DNA of 10,929 nucleotides from Eudoraea sp. (lineage in GTDB: Bacteria; Bacteroidota; Bacteroidia; Flavobacteriales; Flavobacteriaceae). A model generated the notes under the pieces. That model was not told where the DNA came from. It saw nothing but the letters and a program-made list of their open reading frames with translations, and did not search any database. The stretch is from positions 1-10,929 of the forward strand of contig JABDQS010000203.1 of NCBI GenBank assembly GCA_013042125.1, written 5' to 3'. Shown here in pieces: positions 6,153-10,929 of this stretch; within the stretch, counting starts at the first letter, position 1, and every line of letters starts with the position of its first letter. Both the position numbers and the translations under genes were made by a program.

Positions 6153-7844
6153 ATGAAAAACCTAGTTGTCCCTATTTTTCTGATACTGTATACTTTGTCA
6201 TTTGGACAAGAACAGTATCCTAAAGATGCCTTCCGATCACCTCTGGAAATTCCCCTTATCCTGGCCGGCACATTTGGTGAGTTGCGTTCTAATCATTTCC
6301 ATTCCGGAATTGATATAAAGACCCAACAAAGACAGGGCTTACCGGTAGTCGCTATTGGCGATGGCACAGTTACGAGGATCAAGATATCCCATTGGGGATA
6401 TGGAAAAGCGCTATACATTGCGCATCCAAATGGGTATACTTCCGTGTACGGACACTTACAAAAATTTAGTCCCCAAATAGAGGCCTATGTAAAAAAAATA
6501 CAATATCAAAAACGTTCCTATGAGATCGAGGTGTTTCCTGAATACGGTGAACTTAGGGTATCCCAGGATTCACTGATTGCCTATACCGGTAATACAGGAG
6601 GTTCATCCGGCCCTCATCTTCATTTTGAGATCAGGAGCAGCATCTCAGAAAAACCCACCAATCCCCTGCTGTATGGGTTAGACGTGCGCGATGCCACCAA
6701 CCCTTCGATCCAAGCTTTATATGCGTATCCCCTGTCACAGAATTCGATCGTGAATCAAAGCAATGACAGAATTGAGATCCCATTCAGCAGACAAGCAGAT
6801 GGGACGTATCTTGCCGAAAAGGTGAAGGCTTTAGGCACCATAGGTTTTGGGATTGCTGCCTATGACAGACAAGATCTGGCTGCGAATCAAAATGGACTTT
6901 ACTCACTTAAGCAAAAGGTAAATGGCACTCTCCTTACCGCCTTTAATTTTGAGAAATTCTCCTTTGGAGAGACCAGACTTATCAATACACTTATAGACTA
7001 TGAATATTTTGCCAAATACAGAAGAAGAATTCAGCGTTGCTTTCTAACAGAAGGAAACAATTTAAGTATTTACACTACCCTTAAAAATGAAGGCAAGATA
7101 AGGGTCAATGAAGGATCGGACTATACAGTGGAAATTGAAATGAGTGATCTTAAAGGTAATTTAACCAAGCTTATCATTCCGATAGCAGGTCAAAGAGAGA
7201 CACTCATAAACAAGAAAACACCTGTTAAAACTGAGCACTATATTGTTGCCGGAAAACCCAATAATTTTGACCTAGGCAATGCCAAGGTATATTTTCCGGC
7301 CAATACTTTCTACAAGGACTTTTATATAGATCTTGAAGATCAAGGAGATAAAATTACCATACATAACAACAGCGTTCCTGCACATAAGAATTTCACCCTA
7401 ACGTTTAATACAACTCACCTGCCGGAAGATTACCTGAAAACTGCTTTTATCGCTCGTTTAGACAAGGACAACAAGCCAAATTATGTAAAAACGTATAAAC
7501 GGGGAGAAACATTCACTACTCGTACCAGGAACCTCGGAACATATACCATTGCCCAGGATACCGTACCTCCGATGATCAGACCAAAGAATTTTAAAACCAA
7601 GCAATGGCTCACCAATTACAGATATCTTAGTTTGATCATTGGAGATAACCTCAGTGGGATTGCAAACTATGAGGCTACTTTGAACGGAGAATGGATACTG
7701 ATGGAATACGAACCCAAGACCAGAACACTTACTTATAATTTTGATGATAAAATCCTGGATAAAAAGCAGTATGACCTGCAGGTTATAGTGACCGATAATG
7801 TTGGGAATTCTACTACCTTTACGAGTAGTTTTTATAGAAATTAA
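6153..7844 (+). CDS. Exported M23-family (LytM-type) metallopeptidase
   Basis: A 563-residue protein, probably a zinc endopeptidase cutting peptide cross-bridges of peptidoglycan, or a binding protein derived from one. The signal peptide runs to about residue 18 (ILYTLSFG). The M23 domain occupies about 30-180. The zinc ligands are intact: HSGID gives His50 and Asp54, and GPHLHFEI gives His157 with the catalytic His155. The core signature GDGTVTRI (69-76), WGYGKALYIAH and VYGHL (98-102) is also present, so it should be active, unlike degenerate EnvC/NlpD types. An insertion, about 104-140, separates the two halves. The C-terminal 400 residues are beta-rich, ending in an Ig-like domain (about 473-563). 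Start: ATG at 6153; a TTG two codons upstream is less likely. Divergent from the zapA operon, which fits a role in wall cleavage at division, by inference. The next gene begins 4 bases after its stop. Confidence 0.9.
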   Translation: MKNLVVPIFLILYTLSFGQEQYPKDAFRSPLEIPLILAGTFGELRSNHFHSGIDIKTQQRQGLPVVAIGDGTVTRIKISHWGYGKALYIAHPNGYTSVYGHLQKFSPQIEAYVKKIQYQKRSYEIEVFPEYGELRVSQDSLIAYTGNTGGSSGPHLHFEIRSSISEKPTNPLLYGLDVRDATNPSIQALYAYPLSQNSIVNQSNDRIEIPFSRQADGTYLAEKVKALGTIGFGIAAYDRQDLAANQNGLYSLKQKVNGTLLTAFNFEKFSFGETRLINTLIDYEYFAKYRRRIQRCFLTEGNNLSIYTTLKNEGKIRVNEGSDYTVEIEMSDLKGNLTKLIIPIAGQRETLINKKTPVKTEHYIVAGKPNNFDLGNAKVYFPANTFYKDFYIDLEDQGDKITIHNNSVPAHKNFTLTFNTTHLPEDYLKTAFIARLDKDNKPNYVKTYKRGETFTTRTRNLGTYTIAQDTVPPMIRPKNFKTKQWLTNYRYLSLIIGDNLSGIANYEATLNGEWILMEYEPKTRTLTYNFDDKILDKKQYDLQVIVTDNVGNSTTFTSSFYRN

Positions 7845-7848
7845 CCTC

Positions 7849-10317
7849 TTGAACCGTATCCGGATTTTACTTCGCTTACTCCTCCTGTGCACTGCTAACC
7901 TCATCTCGGCGCAATCTGCTACCATAACCGGTATTATTTTAAATGAGGAAAACAGGGCCTTATCCAACGTTTCTATTGTATCGGGAAATAGAGGCACAAT
8001 CTCAGATAATACAGGCTATTATTTGCTTGAGGTGCAGGCAGATTCCGAAATTACCATACTTTTTTCTCATCTGGGTCATGAAAGAATTGAGTTAAGAGGG
8101 CTTGTCCTGACCACCAATCAGGTCTTTGCATTCAATCCGGTAATGAAAACAAGTGTCATCCAAATAGATAGTGTTGAAGTTTCTGCAACAGGTGAGAAGT
8201 CGGTCTCGGGCATCACCAATCTATCGCCTGTCCTGGCAAGAAAGATCCCCGGCGCTAATGCCGGTATCGAAAATGTGTTGAAATTGCTCCCCGGGGTATT
8301 TTCAAATAATGAGCTAAGCACACAATATGGTGTGCGCGGTGGCAATTACGACGAGAATCTGGTCTACGTGAATGAGATAGAAGTTTATCGGCCATTTCTA
8401 ATTCGCACAGGACAACAGGAGGGTTTTAGTTTTGTAAATAGTGATATGGTAGAAAAGGTGTCCTTTTCACCGGGAGGGTTTCAGGCAAAATATGGAGATA
8501 AACTTTCATCTGTATTAGACATTACCTACAAGACACCTACGCGTTTTGCCCTCCAGGCAGAAGCAAGTTTACTAGGGGCCGGCACTACCTTGGAAACCAT
8601 TTCAAAAAATAAAAATTTTAGTAGTGTTACAGGATTGCGATATCGAAACAACAGCCTCCTGGTGAATAGCCGACAAACAAAGAGCAACTTTAATCCAATT
8701 TTTGTAGACCTGCAGAGTTTCCTCACCTACAGGTTCTCACCGAGATTACAACTTCATTTTTTAGGAAATCTTGGGTTGAATGAATACCGGAACCAGCCCC
8801 AATCCCGGCAAACAAATTTTGGCACAATCGCCAACCCGCAAGCTTTACAGATCTTTTATCTCGGACAAGAAAAGAACACCTATGTCACAGCATTGGGTGC
8901 TCTGAAAGCAGATTATTTTGTCAGTGAATATCTTCGTCTAAATTTTATTACTTCGCTTTACCATACAACAGAGGAAGAATATTCCGATGTTATTGCGCAA
9001 TACGAATTGGGTGAGATTGAGACCAACCTAGGCAGCAATGATTTGGGAGAGGTTACCTCTTCAAGAGGCATCGGTGCCCAATACAATCGTTCACGAAATG
9101 ACCTGGATGCACTTATCCATACCTTGTCTCACAAAGGTGAATATCAAAAAAACAGTTCTGTGCTTACCTGGGGACTTCGTTATACCTATGAAGATGTCAG
9201 GGACCAGATACGTGAATCTGAATTTATAGATTCGGCTGGCTTCTTTATCAGGCCTCCCAGAGAGGAATTTATTAATAATCAACCTGAAGAACCCTTTGTG
9301 GCCCCTTTGGTTGCCTACCAGAGTATAAATGCCAGAAATACTACCCAAACACAACGATTGGCTGGCTATGTGCAGTTAAGTACACGAACTAATCTAGGAA
9401 AACACAGGTTCTCCTATAACCTTGGGATCAGAGCTCAGCACTGGACATTAAAAGGCGATGGATTTTCCCAAAACTCTCAGTTTATCTTTAGTCCAAGAGC
9501 TCAATTAGCGATTAAACCGGCTTGGGAAAAAGACATCGTATTTCGTCTTAGTTCGGGAATTTATCAGCAACCACCCTTCTACAGGGAATTAAGAGATTTT
9601 GAAGGCACCATAAGGCCGGAGGTAAAAGCTCAAAAGGCATTTCATCTCCTCTTAGGGAATGAATACAGCTTTCAATTATGGAACAGGCCGTTCAGTTTAC
9701 AGTCTGAGGCATATTACAAAAGCCTTTGGGATGTAAATACCTATACCTTAGATGATGTTCGTTTGCGCTACGTGGCTAATAATAATGCTAAGGCCTATGT
9801 GTATGGTCTGGATCTTCGATTGTATGGCGCATTTGTCCCCGGTACTGAGTCCTGGATAAGCTTGGGATACCTGACAACCAAGGAAAACAGCGAGGAAAGG
9901 GGCTATATTTCCAGGCCAACGGACCAACGTCTGAAAGCAGCCGTCTTGTTCCAGGATTACGTTCCTGACATACCCAATTTAAAAATGTATTTAAATTTGG
10001 TGTATAGTACAGGTGTGCCCGGAGGTTCTCCCAGTTATGCGGATCCTTATGTCTTTCAAAATAGATTACGGGATTATAAACGGGCCGATCTGGGAATTTC
10101 TCATATTTTTGTAGATGAAGATCAAACTTTTCCTGAGGGTCATTGGTTACATCATTGTAAGGAATTGCAACTGGGATTCGAGATTTTCAATCTTTTTAAC
10201 AACCAAAATGCCATTACCAATACATGGGTAAGAGATGTGGATAGCAAAAATGAGTTTGCAGTTCCCAATTTTATGACCTCACGTATACTGAATATAAAAT
10301 TACGAGTACGATTTTAG
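7849..10317 (+). CDS. TonB-dependent receptor with carboxypeptidase-like regulatory domain
   Basis: An outer-membrane transporter energised by TonB. From the TTG at 7849 it has 822 residues and a clean signal peptide (NRIRILLRLLLLCTANLISA, cut near residue 21). An in-frame ATG at 7798 would overlap the peptidase gene by 47 bases and put extra residues ahead of the signal peptide, so I prefer the TTG. A carboxypeptidase-regulatory-like beta-sandwich (about 24-100, ITGIILNEENRALSNVSI) is typical of Bacteroidetes receptors. The plug domain is about 128-230 (LARKIPGANAGIENVLKLLPGV, then YGVRGGNYDENLVYVNEIEVY), and a 22-strand barrel fills the rest, closing with LNIKLRVRF. The terminal Phe is the usual signal for barrel assembly. 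There is no SusD partner, so it is not a SusC glycan importer; its substrate is unknown. It shares an operon with the M23 peptidase and the following gene. Confidence 0.9.
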   Translation: MNRIRILLRLLLLCTANLISAQSATITGIILNEENRALSNVSIVSGNRGTISDNTGYYLLEVQADSEITILFSHLGHERIELRGLVLTTNQVFAFNPVMKTSVIQIDSVEVSATGEKSVSGITNLSPVLARKIPGANAGIENVLKLLPGVFSNNELSTQYGVRGGNYDENLVYVNEIEVYRPFLIRTGQQEGFSFVNSDMVEKVSFSPGGFQAKYGDKLSSVLDITYKTPTRFALQAEASLLGAGTTLETISKNKNFSSVTGLRYRNNSLLVNSRQTKSNFNPIFVDLQSFLTYRFSPRLQLHFLGNLGLNEYRNQPQSRQTNFGTIANPQALQIFYLGQEKNTYVTALGALKADYFVSEYLRLNFITSLYHTTEEEYSDVIAQYELGEIETNLGSNDLGEVTSSRGIGAQYNRSRNDLDALIHTLSHKGEYQKNSSVLTWGLRYTYEDVRDQIRESEFIDSAGFFIRPPREEFINNQPEEPFVAPLVAYQSINARNTTQTQRLAGYVQLSTRTNLGKHRFSYNLGIRAQHWTLKGDGFSQNSQFIFSPRAQLAIKPAWEKDIVFRLSSGIYQQPPFYRELRDFEGTIRPEVKAQKAFHLLLGNEYSFQLWNRPFSLQSEAYYKSLWDVNTYTLDDVRLRYVANNNAKAYVYGLDLRLYGAFVPGTESWISLGYLTTKENSEERGYISRPTDQRLKAAVLFQDYVPDIPNLKMYLNLVYSTGVPGGSPSYADPYVFQNRLRDYKRADLGISHIFVDEDQTFPEGHWLHHCKELQLGFEIFNLFNNQNAITNTWVRDVDSKNEFAVPNFMTSRILNIKLRVRF

Positions 10318-10330
10318 TGAATATATCTGC

Positions 10331-10929
10331 ATGAAACGACTTTTTTACATACTGCTTTTTATCCCCTTGTTTTCATTGCAGGGGCAAAAGAATATTTACG
10401 AAAGTGATAAATTTGAGGCCCTCAGTGAGAATCATAAGATATTAGCTATCCTCCCTTTTTTTACAGATCTTGAATTAAAAGAAGAAGTAAGTGAATCTGA
10501 TTTGGTTAGGCTGAAAGAACGCGAAGGTTATGCTGTTCAGGATGCCCTGGAAACCTACTTTGGACGAGGTAAGAAGCGGAAAAAGTTTTCCGTAGATTTT
10601 CAAAACACCAAGAATACCAATGCCATCCTGGCTCAAAAGAATATCACCTACGAAAATATTGATACCTATACCATTAAGGAATTAAGTGAAATTTTAGGGG
10701 TAGACGGGATCGTAAGCGGCAATATAAACCTCAATATTTTGCTCTCTGAAGGAGTTACCTCCAATTTTAGTTTTATTGATTATATCCTCGGTGATGCCAA
10801 CTACGGAAGGATAGGGATCAAAGTAAGTGATGGCAATACAGGTAAACTATTGTGGAAATATGAAAAGGAGATCAATAAAAAATCGGGTAGTAATACCACA
10901 GATCTCATTGAATCCATGATGAAAAAAGC
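10331..10929 (+). CDS. Exported protein of unknown function, CsgG/LpoB-like pattern (3' truncated)
   Basis: The first 199 codons are present; the frame is still open at the window end. The ATG at 10331 lies 13 bases after the receptor stop, so it is in the same operon. A signal peptide spans residues 1-18 (LFYILLFIPLFSLQG), without a lipobox Cys. The mature part begins with ILAILPF (38-43), then EGYAVQDALETYF (65-77), YTIKELSEILGVDGIVSGNIN (113-133) and VSDGNTGKLLWKYEKEI (165-181). The order 'lla-VLPF ... vQ-al ... ia-lGVDgvv-G-i ... v-l-D--tG-lLW' resembles the anticodon-binding-like fold of CsgG, LpoB and TolB N-terminal domains. This is a pattern reading, not a family assignment. I do not recognise a named gene. 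Confidence 0.75.
   Translation, partial: MKRLFYILLFIPLFSLQGQKNIYESDKFEALSENHKILAILPFFTDLELKEEVSESDLVRLKEREGYAVQDALETYFGRGKKRKKFSVDFQNTKNTNAILAQKNITYENIDTYTIKELSEILGVDGIVSGNINLNILLSEGVTSNFSFIDYILGDANYGRIGIKVSDGNTGKLLWKYEKEINKKSGSNTTDLIESMMKK

Noticed and set aside
7458..7997. A 179-codon open frame on the - strand across the M23/TonB receptor junction
   Set aside because: It overlaps two well-supported + strand genes and shows no recognisable domain or promoter.

Overview
The window looks like a chromosomal stretch from a Bacteroidetes bacterium, most likely a marine member of the Flavobacteriaceae. The reasons are the gene families (DUF4266 and DUF3570 proteins beside ApbE, a carboxypeptidase-regulatory-domain TonB receptor, a flavobacterial-type RNase Y and a zapA/6S RNA/rny block), A-rich translation starts with few Shine-Dalgarno sequences, and promoter candidates of the Bacteroidetes TTTG/TAnnTTTG type. 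No mobile element, tRNA, rRNA or CRISPR array is visible.

Left part (1-3372, + strand). The window opens in the C-terminus of a vanadium-dependent haloperoxidase of the PAP2 superfamily. After a 117-base gap comes a tight four-gene operon: an exported thioredoxin-like protein, the periplasmic flavin transferase ApbE, a 70-residue DUF4266 lipoprotein with a glycine/cysteine tail, and a DUF3570 protein that is probably an outer-membrane beta-barrel. I read this as an envelope redox module. ApbE would attach FMN to a partner protein, possibly the DUF3570 protein, which carries an SGAS motif. The thioredoxin would keep cysteines in the envelope, possibly those of the DUF4266 tail, in the right redox state. 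The function of the module is not known to me and it is the most interesting part of the window.

Middle part (3443-5994, - strand). Transcription here runs leftward from a promoter candidate near 5963-5994. The order is a small coiled-coil protein, the division protein ZapA, a structured RNA that I identify as the Bacteroidetes 6S RNA (its ends pair perfectly over 9 bases and are followed by a run of U), and RNase Y. A short perfect hairpin sits just upstream of the RNase Y start.

Right part (6130-10929, + strand). Divergently transcribed from the zapA block is an operon for the cell envelope: an exported M23 (LytM-type) peptidase with intact zinc ligands, a TonB-dependent receptor that probably starts at a TTG four bases after the peptidase stop, and the first 199 codons of an exported protein whose pattern resembles the CsgG/LpoB/TolB N-terminal fold class. 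The window ends inside that gene.
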